64,000 nucleotides of DNA from Neorhizobium sp. JUb45 (GTDB lineage: Bacteria > Pseudomonadota > Alphaproteobacteria > Rhizobiales > Rhizobiaceae): contig NZ_SLYW01000001.1 of assembly GCF_004343585.1 (NCBI RefSeq), forward strand, positions 682,001 through 746,000, in the 5' to 3' direction. Under the pieces are notes generated by a model. The model was not told the origin of the DNA. It worked only from the letters and a program-made list of their open reading frames with translations, and made no database searches. Positions 8,901 through 18,139 of the stretch are shown piece after piece (the stretch's first letter is position 1; every line of letters starts with the position of its first letter). The position numbers were made by a program, and so were the translations under genes.

Positions 8901-9746
8901 TCATTCGTACCAATGGTCCTTGATCCAGGGCGTCGGCAAGATGTAGTGCCGCAGATAACGAAACGCGCGCTGGCTGCCGCGAATGCGGCTGTCGAACAGC
9001 CCCCGCAGATGCGCTAGCGGCGAGCGTGGCGCATTTTCCCCACCGAAACGACCTTCCGCCGCATGTTCGGGATGCAGACCACGCGGGAAAAGCACGACCC
9101 GCGCCTTCGGCGGCAGTTTTGGCGCCAGGATGTAGTTCAGAGGAAATGGCCGGCGGCAATCCTGGCGGAAATGCAGGACGGCGTTGCGCGGGAACAATTT
9201 TACCCCACCGGGCGCATTGCGGGTCACGAAGCGCTGCTCGAACCTGTATTTGTCGGCGACGCCCTGCGGGTCCGCGCGCAATATGTCCAGCAGTGGCGCC
9301 AGTTTACCTATCGGGAAACGCAGCACCGACGATTGTCCCAGTCGCTCGAACGGGGTCGTCTGGTTGCGTGCCATGACGACGTCGTCGGCATCGCCGACTT
9401 CGAAGAACACGTCGAGAGAGCCGACGATGACGATGTCGAGGTCCAGGAAGAGGACAGGCCCGGTCAGGGAGCCGAGTTGCGGATACCAAAGCCGGGATTT
9501 GCCCCAGATGCCGAGCGTGCGCTCAGGCAATTTCTCGATGGGCAGCGGCGGCAGGTCTTCGCAGCGGATCTCCGGATTGAGACCGGTCTGGATGTCGCTG
9601 AAGCACGTGAATGTGAAGGGCGGTGTGATGTTGCGTTTTACCATCGCGTAAAGGCGATTGATAAATTCAGGCCCGTAAGTCATGCCCCAGTTAATGCAAA
9701 TTATTTGCTTGGTGCCCGAGGTAGCAGCCAGAACATTGTTGGTCAT
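8901..9746 (-). CDS. Putative glycosyltransferase with DxD motif
   Basis: A 281-residue soluble protein. It begins with a beta-strand IICINWGMTYGPEFINRLY and has VLFLDLDIVIVGSLDVFFEV, in which DLD (102-104) fits the metal and nucleotide-sugar binding DxD motif of GT-A fold enzymes (GT8-like). A basic C-terminal third follows (ending PWIKDHWYE). Donor and acceptor are unknown; a role in surface polysaccharide or lipopolysaccharide is a guess from the family. No neighbouring polysaccharide genes are seen. An inverted repeat GGTACGA...TTCGTACC overlaps the stop codon and may end the transcript. Confidence 0.7.
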   Translation of the reverse strand: MTNNVLAATSGTKQIICINWGMTYGPEFINRLYAMVKRNITPPFTFTCFSDIQTGLNPEIRCEDLPPLPIEKLPERTLGIWGKSRLWYPQLGSLTGPVLFLDLDIVIVGSLDVFFEVGDADDVVMARNQTTPFERLGQSSVLRFPIGKLAPLLDILRADPQGVADKYRFEQRFVTRNAPGGVKLFPRNAVLHFRQDCRRPFPLNYILAPKLPPKARVVLFPRGLHPEHAAEGRFGGENAPRSPLAHLRGLFDSRIRGSQRAFRYLRHYILPTPWIKDHWYE

Positions 9747-9922
9747 CTAAAAACGGTCTTTCATCGTCGGTTCCGCGTCCATGCGACGTCGGCACCGCCA
9801 AGAGCAGGGAGGCGCGCTGCCGGCCTACTTAATGAGGCGTTGGCACGCACGCAAGGCGTGAGAGATGAATTTAGATGGCGTATTGTTGCGAAGCCACTGG
9901 CGCCTCGCGCGTCTGTCGGGCC

Positions 9923-11026
9923 TCAACGAATGTCGAGCGCTTCGCGGATCGCCTCGTCGTTTTCCGTCTGCTGCACCACGACCCCATGCCAGCCGAGGCC
10001 GTCATAGTCCTCGTAACCCAGCGTTTTCGCATAGGCGACGATGGAGCCGCTATTGTCGTAATAGCTGCCGGACGCCTGACCGTGCTGGCCAGCCAGAACG
10101 AAGTGCGTGAACATCAGTGCCGGATCGGTGCTGGCGATGACCCGGCTCTCGCCATCGAGCAGCATCACCTTCGTGCGTGAGGCGATCTGCGGCGGCAGGT
10201 TGGCTTCCTTCTCGACGATTGCCTGGCCCTGGTTTTTCCAGTCGAAATAGACGCCGAGTGTGCCGAGCAATGCACCATCCACCTTGCCGCCCTCGCGTAT
10301 GCCGGTCGCATAAACCAGTGCGTTCTGTTCGTCATGCAAGGCGCTCGGCTTGACGGTATCGACGATGTAGTCATCGCCGGATTTGGTGCGGCGGGCGGCT
10401 TCGAACCACGGATCGCCCGCGAGTGGCCGGTTGATCACCTTGCGCTGGAAGCGCGGATTGGCCGAGGCAATGACCTTGCCGGAGAGGTCGGTCACGACAA
10501 GATCGAGATAGACGGTGTAAAAGCGGTTGATGACGCCAAGACGCTCACTGGCAAAGGCAAGGCTTTGCGGGGTCGGTTCCGCCAACGCCTGCCAGAGTGC
10601 CGTATCGGTCGCCCACCAGCGCACATCGGCAGTGCGTTCGAAAAGGTTACGAACGATCAGCTGCACCAGTGTTTGTGCCAGATCGGTCAGCCGCACACCT
10701 TCCATTTCGTTCACAAGCGCATCTGCCATCTGGCGACTGAGGCCGATGCGGCTGACGACATTACTTTCGAACTTGGCCGCAATGTCGGATGCTACCTGCG
10801 CCAGTCGCTGCACTTCGTTGGCGACGACGGCAAATCCCTTGCCCATTTCGCCGGCGCGAGCCGCTTCGATCAGGGCGTTGATGGCCAGAAGCCGGATTTG
10901 CCTGACCACATGGGTATTGTCGGCACTGAACCGCTCCAGATCCGTACCGATCGCTTCCGTCACCAGACGGACCGAACGTGGTGTGGCGGCCTGCTTCTCA
11001 TGCGCATGGGCTTCAACAGGAATCAT
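9923..11026 (-). CDS. MCP signalling-tip fragment fused to a C-terminal Cache-like domain
   Basis: A protein of about 367 residues with an unusual order. Residues about 25-90 contain the tip of a chemoreceptor hairpin: [20 protein letters not shown] followed by ANEVQRLAQ. The rest (about 120-367) resembles a periplasmic-type Cache sensor: [60 protein letters not shown]. No transmembrane helix is seen, so the sensor would be cytoplasmic. Normal receptors place the sensor N-terminally. The start is uncertain: ATG 11026 has a weak GGAT, ATG 11083 has none. It may sense a small ligand in the cytoplasm; function unproven. Confidence 0.65.
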   Translation of the reverse strand: MIPVEAHAHEKQAATPRSVRLVTEAIGTDLERFSADNTHVVRQIRLLAINALIEAARAGEMGKGFAVVANEVQRLAQVASDIAAKFESNVVSRIGLSRQMADALVNEMEGVRLTDLAQTLVQLIVRNLFERTADVRWWATDTALWQALAEPTPQSLAFASERLGVINRFYTVYLDLVVTDLSGKVIASANPRFQRKVINRPLAGDPWFEAARRTKSGDDYIVDTVKPSALHDEQNALVYATGIREGGKVDGALLGTLGVYFDWKNQGQAIVEKEANLPPQIASRTKVMLLDGESRVIASTDPALMFTHFVLAGQHGQASGSYYDNSGSIVAYAKTLGYEDYDGLGWHGVVVQQTENDEAIREALDIR

Positions 11027-11326
11027 CGCGAATATCCGAAAGTGGCTGAAAATGAAACGTGACAGTTTGGCACATTTAAGCATTGCAAGATTGTAGAAGT
11101 ATTAACGATGCTCCCGAAGTCCAAGTATTTTTCATGCTAATTCATTGGGCATATTGATTATTTTGAGATCAGTTCAGGTCTTTCTGATGGAAGCCGATGA
11201 TGAGTCATAATCGCGCGAGTTGTGAAAATATTAAGCGCAACAGTTGCGAATGTTAAATTTCGAATGATCATTTTCAGCGGCCATCAAGTTTGCCCGTCTA
11301 TGGTGCTTTCCATTGGAGGAACGCCC
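11027..11326. other. Intergenic region, AT-rich, divergent promoters expected
   Basis: About 300 bp between the leftward MCP/Cache gene and the rightward small membrane protein. It is visibly richer in A/T than its surroundings. It must carry the promoters of both genes, but no motif stands out clearly. A TGGCAC at about 11070 lacks the correctly spaced TTGC needed for a sigma-54 site. Open frames here look non-coding. Confidence 0.4.
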
Positions 11327-11554
11327 ATGAAAGAGGCCGATGACATGAACCATGCAGCCACCGCAGACGATTTTACACGCGATACCGCTTACAATAAAAA
11401 GATGTCGATTTTCTCGCTGCTCGTCACGGTCCTGTTCGTGATGTTCCCGCGATTGCCGATGCGCTGGTTACCACCGGTACCGCAGCCGGCGCCGGACGTT
11501 GCTCCGCGCCATGATGCCGGTCGCGATGAGCCGCCGCGTATCGCCGCCGAGTAA
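11327..11554 (+). CDS. Small single-pass membrane protein
   Basis: A 75-residue protein with one hydrophobic helix ([20 protein letters not shown], about residues 26-45), a charged N-terminus ([18 protein letters not shown]) and a proline-rich tail. A strong GGAGG at 11313-11317, nine bases upstream, fixes the ATG at 11327. The family is not recognised. It is followed 104 bp later by glpK on the same strand, but nothing links it to glycerol uptake. Membrane location is predicted from the hydrophobic segment only. Confidence 0.6.
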   Translation: MKEADDMNHAATADDFTRDTAYNKKMSIFSLLVTVLFVMFPRLPMRWLPPVPQPAPDVAPRHDAGRDEPPRIAAE

Positions 11555-11658
11555 CGCCACCGGATTTGATCTGTGACGCCTGCCGACCGATGGTTGACAG
11601 GCGTCATTTGCTTCTGCTCAAACCATGTCCGGTCATTTCGGGCTTGAGGAGGAGCGAC

Positions 11659-13164
11659 ATGGCGGCTGCCAAGGGTTATGTTCTGGCGATCGACCAGGGC
11701 ACGACGTCGACACGGGCGATCGTGTTCGACAAGGACATGAAGATCGCCGGTTTTGCCCAGGAGGAGTTTCCGCAATTCTTTCCGAAATCCGGCTGGGTCG
11801 AACACGATCCTGAAGACATCTGGTCAAGCGTGCTGTCGACGATCCGCAGGGCGATCGCCAATGCCAAGATCAAGGCCGGCGAGATCGCCGCCATCGGCAT
11901 CACCAACCAGCGTGAAACCGTTGTCGTCTGGGACCGGGAAACCGGCAAGCCGATCCACAATGCCATCGTCTGGCAGGATCGCCGCACGGCGCGCGATTGC
12001 GAAAAGCTGAAGGCCAAGGGGCTGGAGAAGAAATTCGTCCGCCGCACCGGCCTCATTCTCGATCCCTATTTTTCCGGCACAAAACTGTCCTGGCTGCTGT
12101 CCAACGTCAAAGGCGCGCGGGCAAAGGCGGAAAAGGGCGAACTCTGCTTCGGCACCATCGATACGTTTCTGATCTGGCGGCTGACCGGGGCTAAAAGTTT
12201 TGTCACCGATGCCACCAATGCGTCGCGCACACTGATCTACAACATCGCCGACAACCGCTGGGACAAGACACTTCTCGATATCCTGAAAATTCCCGCCGTC
12301 ATGCTGCCGGAGGTGAAGGATTGCGCCGCCGATTTCGGCATCACCGAAGAGGCGCTTCTGGGCGCCGAAATCCCGATCCTCGGTGTGGCCGGCGATCAGC
12401 AGGCGGCGGTGATCGGTCAGGCCTGTTTCGAACCGGGCATGGTCAAATCCACCTATGGCACCGGTTGTTTTGCCGTCCTCAACACCGGCACCCAGATGGT
12501 ACGCTCGAAAAACCGGCTGCTGACGACAATCGCCTATCGCCTCGATGGCAAGACGATCTATGCGCTGGAAGGGTCTATCTTCATCGCCGGCGCCGCCGTG
12601 CAATGGCTGCGCGATGGTCTGGGCATCGTCGACAAGGCGTCCCGCACCGGTGAACTCGCGGCCAAGGCCGATCCGCAGCAGGAGGTTTACCTCGTGCCGG
12701 CCTTTACCGGTCTTGGTGCGCCGCATTGGGATGCGGATGCACGCGGTGCGATGTATGGCCTGACCCGCAGCACCGGCCCGGCGGAGTTTGCCGCCGCAGC
12801 ACTCGAAGCCGTCTGCTTTCAGACCCGGGATCTGCTCGATGCCATGCACAAGGACTGGCGCTCCGCATCGGGCGAGGAAACCGTTCTGCGCGTCGATGGC
12901 GGCATGGTTGCCTCCGACTGGACGATGCAGCGGCTGGCCGATCTCATCGATGCGCCGGTGGACAGGCCGACCATTCTGGAGACGACCGCACTCGGTGCTG
13001 CCTGGCTTGCCGCCAGTCGCGTCGGTCTGTGGCCGGATCGTAAAACCTTTGCCAAGACCTGGGCGCGTGAACGGCGGTTCGAGCCGGAGATGGATGCGAA
13101 GACCCGCAAGGCGCGTCTGGCGGGGTGGAAAGATGCCGTCAGGCGCACTTTAAGTCGCGCCTGA
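11659..13164 (+). CDS. glpK: Glycerol kinase
   Basis: A 501-residue FGGY-family kinase that phosphorylates glycerol to glycerol-3-phosphate with ATP. It begins [20 protein letters not shown], the phosphate-1 loop of glycerol kinases. Further landmarks are [16 protein letters not shown], the substrate-binding segment DRRTARDCE, the ATP loop [21 protein letters not shown], and the C-terminal [14 protein letters not shown]. Length equals that of E. coli GlpK. GAGGAG seven to twelve bases before the ATG fixes the start. No glpF, glpD or glycerol regulator lies next to it, so it is an isolated copy here. Its 3' end converges with the bestrophin gene 12 bp away. Confidence 0.95.
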   Translation: MAAAKGYVLAIDQGTTSTRAIVFDKDMKIAGFAQEEFPQFFPKSGWVEHDPEDIWSSVLSTIRRAIANAKIKAGEIAAIGITNQRETVVVWDRETGKPIHNAIVWQDRRTARDCEKLKAKGLEKKFVRRTGLILDPYFSGTKLSWLLSNVKGARAKAEKGELCFGTIDTFLIWRLTGAKSFVTDATNASRTLIYNIADNRWDKTLLDILKIPAVMLPEVKDCAADFGITEEALLGAEIPILGVAGDQQAAVIGQACFEPGMVKSTYGTGCFAVLNTGTQMVRSKNRLLTTIAYRLDGKTIYALEGSIFIAGAAVQWLRDGLGIVDKASRTGELAAKADPQQEVYLVPAFTGLGAPHWDADARGAMYGLTRSTGPAEFAAAALEAVCFQTRDLLDAMHKDWRSASGEETVLRVDGGMVASDWTMQRLADLIDAPVDRPTILETTALGAAWLAASRVGLWPDRKTFAKTWARERRFEPEMDAKTRKARLAGWKDAVRRTLSRA

Positions 13165-13175
13165 CGCTTCGGATT

Positions 13176-14099
13176 TCAGGTGAGAACGTAATCGACCGGC
13201 TGCGGCAAAGGCGGCAGGTCGGTTTCGCCCAGGGCCTCGCGCAGATTGTGTTCGATGACGGCGGCAAGCGTCGTGATCGGCAGGTCGTTCGGTCCAAGCC
13301 CGAACGGTTCCTCCAGCTCGTCACCCAGAGCGTCGAGGCCGAAGAATGTGTAGGCGATCAGCACCGTCACAAACGGCATGCCCCAGCCCAGCAGGTCTGA
13401 AAAACCGAAGGGCAGCAGAAAACAGAAAAGATGCGCCGTGCGGTGCAGCAGCAACGTGTAACCGAAGGGCAGCGGCGTGAAGCGGATACGCTCGCAATTG
13501 GCGACCGCGATGCCCATCTGCTGAACGTTTTCATCCAGCATTTTCAGCTGCATATCGGTCAGCATGTCGTCGCGGCGCAGGATGGCCAGTTGCCGTGAAA
13601 TCTGGTTCAGCACCACTTCCGCCGGCATTTTAGAGGCGATGATGGCGGTGCGGATGTCTTCCGGCAGAACCGGCGTCACGGTCTGCTGCCCATCCGGGCG
13701 CAGATAACCGACCAGAACATGCGGCAGCGCGATCGTCAGGTCGATCAGCGAGCGGCGTGCCGTCTCGCCGCGCTCGCCATGCAGTTCCGCCAGCATGACC
13801 GACTGCCGGGCGAGCCCTCGGGCCGCATAGATCAGCTGGCCCCAGCATTTGCGCGCCTCCCACCAGCGGTCGTAACAGGCATTGTTGCGAAAGCCGAGAA
13901 AGACGGAAATGGCGATGCCGAACAGCGCGAACGGTGCGCCAAGCGAACCGGGCACCAGCCATGGCAGATCACGATGACCGGCGACAACGATGGTTGAGAC
14001 GGCAAAGACGAACAGCATCTGCGGCAGGATCCGCATGATGATCGAGCCTTTGACAATGAAGAACAGTTTGAAAAGGGAAGGGCGGGGACGGACGATCAT
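13176..14099 (-). CDS. Bestrophin-family membrane channel
   Basis: A 307-residue bacterial bestrophin (formerly UPF0187). It has two N-terminal hydrophobic helices (LPQMLFVFAVSTIVVAG and FALFGIAISVFLGFR) and the family signature FRNNACYDRWWEARKCWG. The second membrane pair includes LFCFLLPFGFSDLLGWGMPF, and the conserved acidic cluster DALGDELEEPFGLGPNDLP follows. Bacterial homologues form pentameric channels permeable to anions or cations; ion choice cannot be read here. It stands alone between glpK and an SH3 protein. Inner membrane location is expected. Confidence 0.88.
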   Translation of the reverse strand: MIVRPRPSLFKLFFIVKGSIIMRILPQMLFVFAVSTIVVAGHRDLPWLVPGSLGAPFALFGIAISVFLGFRNNACYDRWWEARKCWGQLIYAARGLARQSVMLAELHGERGETARRSLIDLTIALPHVLVGYLRPDGQQTVTPVLPEDIRTAIIASKMPAEVVLNQISRQLAILRRDDMLTDMQLKMLDENVQQMGIAVANCERIRFTPLPFGYTLLLHRTAHLFCFLLPFGFSDLLGWGMPFVTVLIAYTFFGLDALGDELEEPFGLGPNDLPITTLAAVIEHNLREALGETDLPPLPQPVDYVLT

Positions 14100-14258
14100 C
14101 GGAAAGCTCGACAGGCAATGGCATGAGGATGGGTATCCTTGCGAATCGTCAAGGAATGCCTGTCCCTATAGGCTCAATGCCGGCCGAATTTCATCGCCTT
14201 GTCGACAGATGGCTGCGGCGTATTGAAGCAAGCGGTCAGTCGCGGCTGTTCGGGCCGA

Positions 14259-14888
14259 CTACTTGATCGTCTCGCCCGGATAAACGCCCCAGAGCGAGGC
14301 CTGTTCGACATAGCCCTTGAGATTGTGCCCGATCAATGACACCTCGCACCAGTGGCCATCGCACTCGTTGATTGACATGCGCACCTTGGCTTCCAGATCG
14401 GCAAGGATCGTCGCCCGACTGGAGGCTGAGCGATGGAGCGGCACCGTCGTTTCGATCCACGGCCCGATGACTGCCGTGCGGCGGCCGGACAGAAGCGGGG
14501 CGTACATCCAGCCGCTTATGCCGTCATAATCGCGCACCTGCCGCCAGTTGCCGAATTCCTCGGTGATCTCCATCGGCAGGCCTTGCGCCTTGTAGACCCA
14601 GCGGCTGCCATAGTCGGTCGAGGGGCCGACACGCATGCGCGAATTGGCGAATTTCAGCGACACGTATCGCGGCACCGGAAAACCGGTTTCCCGGCCTTTC
14701 TTCCAGCCGGCATTAAATGCGGGAGCCGCCTCCACGGGATCGCTGACGCTTGCGGGAGCAATAAAAGCCGCCGCCAGCGCCACGCCGACCAGAACAGCCG
14801 AAAAAGCCACGGCAAGTGTGCCATGGCCTTTCCCGCGTTTTTTTCCGGTCGGGTGTTTGTGTCGCGGCCGCATCGGCGCGTTCGTCAC
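14259..14888 (-). CDS. Secreted bacterial SH3-domain protein
   Basis: A 209-residue protein. A very basic start (RPRHKHPTGKKRGKGHG) precedes one hydrophobic helix (LAVAFSAVLVGVALAAAFIAP), a signal anchor. The rest has two SH3b-like units: one around SLKFANSRMRVGPSTDYGSR with VRDYDGISGWMYAPLLSG, the other around TVPLHRSASSRATILADLE with CEVSLIGHNLKGYVEQASLWG. Such SH3b domains often bind peptidoglycan in the periplasm. The start codon lies one base after the stop of the IalB-like gene, so the two are almost certainly one transcription unit and translationally coupled. Confidence 0.8.
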   Translation of the reverse strand: MTNAPMRPRHKHPTGKKRGKGHGTLAVAFSAVLVGVALAAAFIAPASVSDPVEAAPAFNAGWKKGRETGFPVPRYVSLKFANSRMRVGPSTDYGSRWVYKAQGLPMEITEEFGNWRQVRDYDGISGWMYAPLLSGRRTAVIGPWIETTVPLHRSASSRATILADLEAKVRMSINECDGHWCEVSLIGHNLKGYVEQASLWGVYPGETIK

Positions 14889-14889
14889 G

Positions 14890-15384
14890 TCAATTGCAGC
14901 GGTTGGCTTCGTTAAGCGCGGCGGTGACGCCGGAGAGCGAATAGGAATATTGCGTGTTGGTGCCGCGCGCCGATGTGGCGTTGAGGCTCATGCTGCTGCC
15001 GCCGCGCATGGCGGTGACCATGGCCGGTTCGCGATCCTTGTTGCGCACCCAGGCAGCATTGTCCTTGGGCTGCATGTCAAAACTGTTGCCGTCGATATTG
15101 ACGGTGACATCGGAGGTCGAGCGCAGATCGTAACCCATGATCGCCTGCGGCATGACGGCGCCGCCGTTCTGTGGCGCGACGATGAAGAAATTGTCGCCGT
15201 GATTGACGGAGGCGGGCTGCGAGGAGGTGGGTACGCTGAGTGCGTAACAATGTTTCTGGCCGCCGCTCTCATAGGAATAGACGCCCCATGCGTCGAACTG
15301 CTTGACGCGGGCGGGCTGTGCCTGCGCAGCGGCAGCGGCGAGAAGGGTGATGGAAACTGCAGCGGAAATGGACTTGACGAGCAT
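14890..15384 (-). CDS. IalB-like (invasion-associated locus B) secreted protein
   Basis: A 164-residue protein with a clear signal peptide (MLVKSISAAVSITLLAAAAA, cleavage near AQA-QPA). The mature part follows the IalB pattern: RVKQFDAWGVYSYESGGQKH with a cysteine, PTSSQPASVNHGDNFFIV, the central VTVNIDGNSFDM, and a C-terminal cysteine in ANRCN that can pair with the first. IalB was first described in Bartonella invasion, but the family is widespread in free-living rhizobia and its biochemical role is unclear. ATG 15384 is preceded by AGGG. It is the first gene of a pair with the SH3 protein. Confidence 0.8.
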   Translation of the reverse strand: MLVKSISAAVSITLLAAAAAQAQPARVKQFDAWGVYSYESGGQKHCYALSVPTSSQPASVNHGDNFFIVAPQNGGAVMPQAIMGYDLRSTSDVTVNIDGNSFDMQPKDNAAWVRNKDREPAMVTAMRGGSSMSLNATSARGTNTQYSYSLSGVTAALNEANRCN

Positions 15385-15717
15385 CGGATGTCCCTGACGA
15401 TTGGTGTTGGCATAAAGGTCTGGACAGACCGGCCGGCGAGGCCCGATCAAAGGCGGGCCGGGTTACTCATTAGTTAAAATCTTATCTTTCTGCTGTTCAA
15501 GGAGCCTCACGAAGCCGTGAAGTCGCCGCAATACCGCCGTTTGTTGGCCATAGAGGCATCGCAATAGGCGTGTCGTTAAACACGCAATGCTAAGGCGGGG
15601 ACAAATGGCAAAGGTGATTGCATCCACCATTGCCGAGAGGATAGTGTCTCCCGCCATGGGCTGGGTCTGGTCGGTTGTGCATATTATGCGCGGCCCGAAC
15701 GCATCGATGGGACGATA
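15385..15717. other. Divergent intergenic region with a 20-codon leader frame
   Basis: 333 bp between the IalB-like gene and the carboxypeptidase gene, expected to hold two divergent promoters, none clearly recognisable. At 15656-15718 a 20-codon frame (MGWVWSVVHIMRGPNASMGR) ends in TAA whose last A is the first base of the next ATG (TAATG). This is a layout for translational coupling, but no convincing ribosome-binding site precedes the frame, so it may be chance. Confidence 0.35.
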
Positions 15718-17064
15718 ATGCGCATGATTTCCGTGGCCCGCAGCCGCCTTTTCCATATTGTTGCCGGCCTGCTTTTCGTGGCGCTCAGCATGTCCGCCAA
15801 TGCCGCGCGCGCCGGTTACGCGCATTTCATCGTCGATGCCAATTCCGGTGAAGTGTTTGCGGCGGAAAATGCCGATGTCCTCAATCACCCGGCATCGCTG
15901 ACCAAGATGATGACGCTCTATCTCGCCTTCGAGGCGATCGGGCAGGGGCGTCTCTCCTGGGACCAGCAGATCATCATGACCCCGAATGCAGCGGAAAAGA
16001 TCCCTTACAAACTGGGGATCGGGGCCGGCAAGCCACTCACGGTGCGTGAAGCCGTTTATGCCACCGCCATCCGCTCCGCCAACGATTCCGCCCAGGCGAT
16101 CGGCGATCATCTCGGCGGCAGCGAAGAAAACTTTGCCCGCATGATGACGCTGAAGGCACGGGCGCTCGGCATGCGCAGCACCGTTTTCCGCAATGCCTCG
16201 GGCCTGCCCGATGCGGCGCAGGTGACGACAGCGCGCGACATGGCCGTGCTGGCGGCGGCGCTGATCCGTGACTATCCGCAGGAATACCGCATCTTTTCCG
16301 AGCGCTCTTTCAATTTTCGCGGCCGCACCATCCGTGGACATAACAACCTGATGTATCGCTACGCCGGCATGGATGGCGTCAAGACGGGTTATGTCGATGC
16401 CTCCGGTTTCAACCTCGTCAGCGCGGTCAACGAGAACGGCCGCCGCATCATCGGCGTCGTGATGGGTGGCAAGACCGCCCGTAGCCGCGATGCGCAGATG
16501 GAAGCATTGCTTGACCGTGCGCTTGGCCGCGAAACGCTGGTGGCCGGTGCGGATGCCAAGCGTTCTGGCGCCGGTGTCGTCGCGGCTGCTCCGGCAAACG
16601 TGCCAAAACCGTTCCGCGATCCTGCGACCACCGAGGTTATGGCGCAGACGAAACTGGCCGGAAAATCGGTCTCAAGCCTGCCGGGTGTTTCGCGCGCGGC
16701 GCCTGTGCCGACTCTGGCTCTGGAAGCGAATGCACGCTCGAGCGCGCAGGACGGTATCGCGGCCATCGCACCATCGACGCCGGGGGCGGCCGTTGCCTCT
16801 GCCGATCCGAACGGCTGGCGGGTGCAGATTGCCGCTGCCGGCAGCCGCAGCACGGCATCGCGGCTTCTGACCCGTGCGCAGGCCATCCTCGCCGATCATT
16901 TTGGCGCCGTTGCGCCTCTGATCAACGAGGCCACCAGCACGTCAGGCGCGGCGATGTTCCGTGCGCAGCTGGTGGGTTTTGGTGATCGCCGGGGCGCAAT
17001 GGCAGCCTGCAGCGCCCTGCAGCAATATGCGGTGGAATGTTTCGTGCTTCAGGGAGCCGGCTGA
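15718..17064 (+). CDS. Serine-type D-Ala-D-Ala carboxypeptidase (S11) with C-terminal SPOR domain
   Basis: A 448-residue penicillin-binding protein of the DacA/DacC type. Residues 1-32 are a signal peptide ending near ANAARA. The active-site motifs are intact: SLTK at 60-63, SAN at 120-122 and KTG at 222-224. A low-complexity linker (about 280-370) leads to a SPOR domain (GWRVQIAAAGSRSTASRL through YAVECFVLQ), which usually binds denuded septal glycan. The enzyme should trim the terminal D-Ala of stem peptides in the periplasm, perhaps at division sites. It lacks the usual DacA C-terminal amphipathic anchor; the SPOR domain takes that place. Confidence 0.9.
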   Translation: MRMISVARSRLFHIVAGLLFVALSMSANAARAGYAHFIVDANSGEVFAAENADVLNHPASLTKMMTLYLAFEAIGQGRLSWDQQIIMTPNAAEKIPYKLGIGAGKPLTVREAVYATAIRSANDSAQAIGDHLGGSEENFARMMTLKARALGMRSTVFRNASGLPDAAQVTTARDMAVLAAALIRDYPQEYRIFSERSFNFRGRTIRGHNNLMYRYAGMDGVKTGYVDASGFNLVSAVNENGRRIIGVVMGGKTARSRDAQMEALLDRALGRETLVAGADAKRSGAGVVAAAPANVPKPFRDPATTEVMAQTKLAGKSVSSLPGVSRAAPVPTLALEANARSSAQDGIAAIAPSTPGAAVASADPNGWRVQIAAAGSRSTASRLLTRAQAILADHFGAVAPLINEATSTSGAAMFRAQLVGFGDRRGAMAACSALQQYAVECFVLQGAG

Positions 17065-17106
17065 CGGGGAGGGAGCAGCTCTCAGCTTCACTCCCTCGCA
17101 TGGCTT

Positions 17107-17538
17107 TCACTTTTTGACCGGCTCGTTCATGGCCCAGAGCACGCCGAACGGGTCACGCAACTGGCCGTAACGGTCGCCCCAGAACATCACCTGCAATTCG
17201 GTGACGACGGCAAAGCCGCCATCGACGGCCCGTTTCCACCAGAAATCGATATCCTGAACCGGCAGCATGACCGTAAACGCCTGCGGTTTTTCCAGCGCAT
17301 AGCCATAGTCCGGGTAAGGATCGCTCAGCATCAGCGATGAGCCGTTGATATAGACATGCACATGCATGGTGCGGCCTTGTTCATCCGGCGGATGCGCGCC
17401 GGCAAGTTCGGCACCGAGCGCCTTGCCATAGACTTCGGCCGCCTTCATGGCGCCGTCCACCTGCAGATAGGCAACGATGCCGCCCTTGACGGGTGCCGGC
17501 TGCTGTTCGCCTGTGCCTTGTTCGATTGCGTTTTCCAT
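17107..17538 (-). CDS. VOC-superfamily (PhnB-like) protein
   Basis: A 143-residue glyoxalase/bleomycin-resistance fold protein. It has two beta-alpha-beta-beta-beta units: GIVAYLQVDGAMKAAEVYGK with HVHVYINGSSLMLSDPYPDY, then FTVMLPVQDIDFWWKRAVDG with DRYGQLRDPFGVLWAM. The closing DRYGQLRDPFG is typical of PhnB/3-demethylubiquinone-methyltransferase-like VOC members. Metal ligands and substrate cannot be assigned with confidence. GGAGG nine bases before the ATG fixes the start. It is on the same strand as the GFA and GST genes upstream and may be the last member of that unit. Confidence 0.8.
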   Translation of the reverse strand: MENAIEQGTGEQQPAPVKGGIVAYLQVDGAMKAAEVYGKALGAELAGAHPPDEQGRTMHVHVYINGSSLMLSDPYPDYGYALEKPQAFTVMLPVQDIDFWWKRAVDGGFAVVTELQVMFWGDRYGQLRDPFGVLWAMNEPVKK

Positions 17539-17630
17539 GTCCTGATCCTCCTTGCCATGGCCTCCCGTTTCGCCGGGATATCTTTAGGACGCAGTGGGAA
17601 GCGGTAAGCCGACAGTCGGCACAACATTTT

Positions 17631-18089
17631 TTAAGGTGCCCACTGCGCAAAATCCTTCGTCAGCGCCTCATAGGCATCCATCGGCGGAAATTCTGCAAAG
17701 CTGCGGACGGCACCGGTCTCGGCCCATGGAAATTTCGTCGAGGTATAGGTTTCGATATAAGGTGCGAACCAGGAGGCATCGTCCAGCATGGTCGGGCGAA
17801 TGTTGACGAACCAGTCCATGCCGACCGGCTTCGTGAAAAGCCAGCTCTTGCAGCGCGGACAATGATAGTGGCGGGTATCGTCGCCATGGGCGCCGCCGAT
17901 CACCGGCTCGCCCGCCGTGATCTCGAAGCCGCTGGAAGGGATGGCCGCCGAACAGGAAAAGGCGCTGGCGCTCATCTTCTGGCAGCCGCGGCAATGGCAG
18001 GCCATGGTAATCATCGGCGGCGCGCTGATCTTCAGGCGCACCTCGCCACAGCGGCAGGACCCTTCGATCGGCAGGTTTGGCATCGGCAT
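17631..18089 (-). CDS. GFA-family zinc protein (glutathione-dependent formaldehyde-activating type)
   Basis: A 152-residue protein with the cysteine pattern of the GFA/CENP-V fold: CRCGEV at 12-14, CHCRGCQ in the second strand and CPRCKSW in the third. These residues hold two zinc ions in the family prototype Gfa, which was proposed to speed addition of formaldehyde to glutathione. Many paralogues have no known substrate, and that caution applies here. A GST gene lies 50 bp upstream on the same strand, which suits a thiol or glutathione-linked role (inference). The start is ATG 18087-18089, and its GGGAG ribosome-binding site is buried in a perfect hairpin. Confidence 0.82.
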   Translation of the reverse strand: MPMPNLPIEGSCRCGEVRLKISAPPMITMACHCRGCQKMSASAFSCSAAIPSSGFEITAGEPVIGGAHGDDTRHYHCPRCKSWLFTKPVGMDWFVNIRPTMLDDASWFAPYIETYTSTKFPWAETGAVRSFAEFPPMDAYEALTKDFAQWAP

Positions 18090-18090
18090 G

Positions 18091-18122
18091 GCTATCTCCC
18101 TTGTCTATATCAGGGAGATAGC
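18091..18122 (-). promoter_or_regulatory. Perfect 10-bp hairpin masking the GFA ribosome-binding site
   Basis: Read on the minus strand, GCTATCTCCC, a 12-base A/T-rich loop and GGGAGATAGC form a perfect 10-bp stem. The 3' arm contains the GGGAG Shine-Dalgarno sequence, and the stem ends one base before the GFA ATG. In RNA this would hide the ribosome-binding site; in DNA it is also a 10-12-10 inverted repeat that could bind a dimeric repressor. It lies between the GST stop and the GFA start. Confidence 0.6.
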
Positions 18123-18139
18123 GCGTTCATTGCCTGAAG

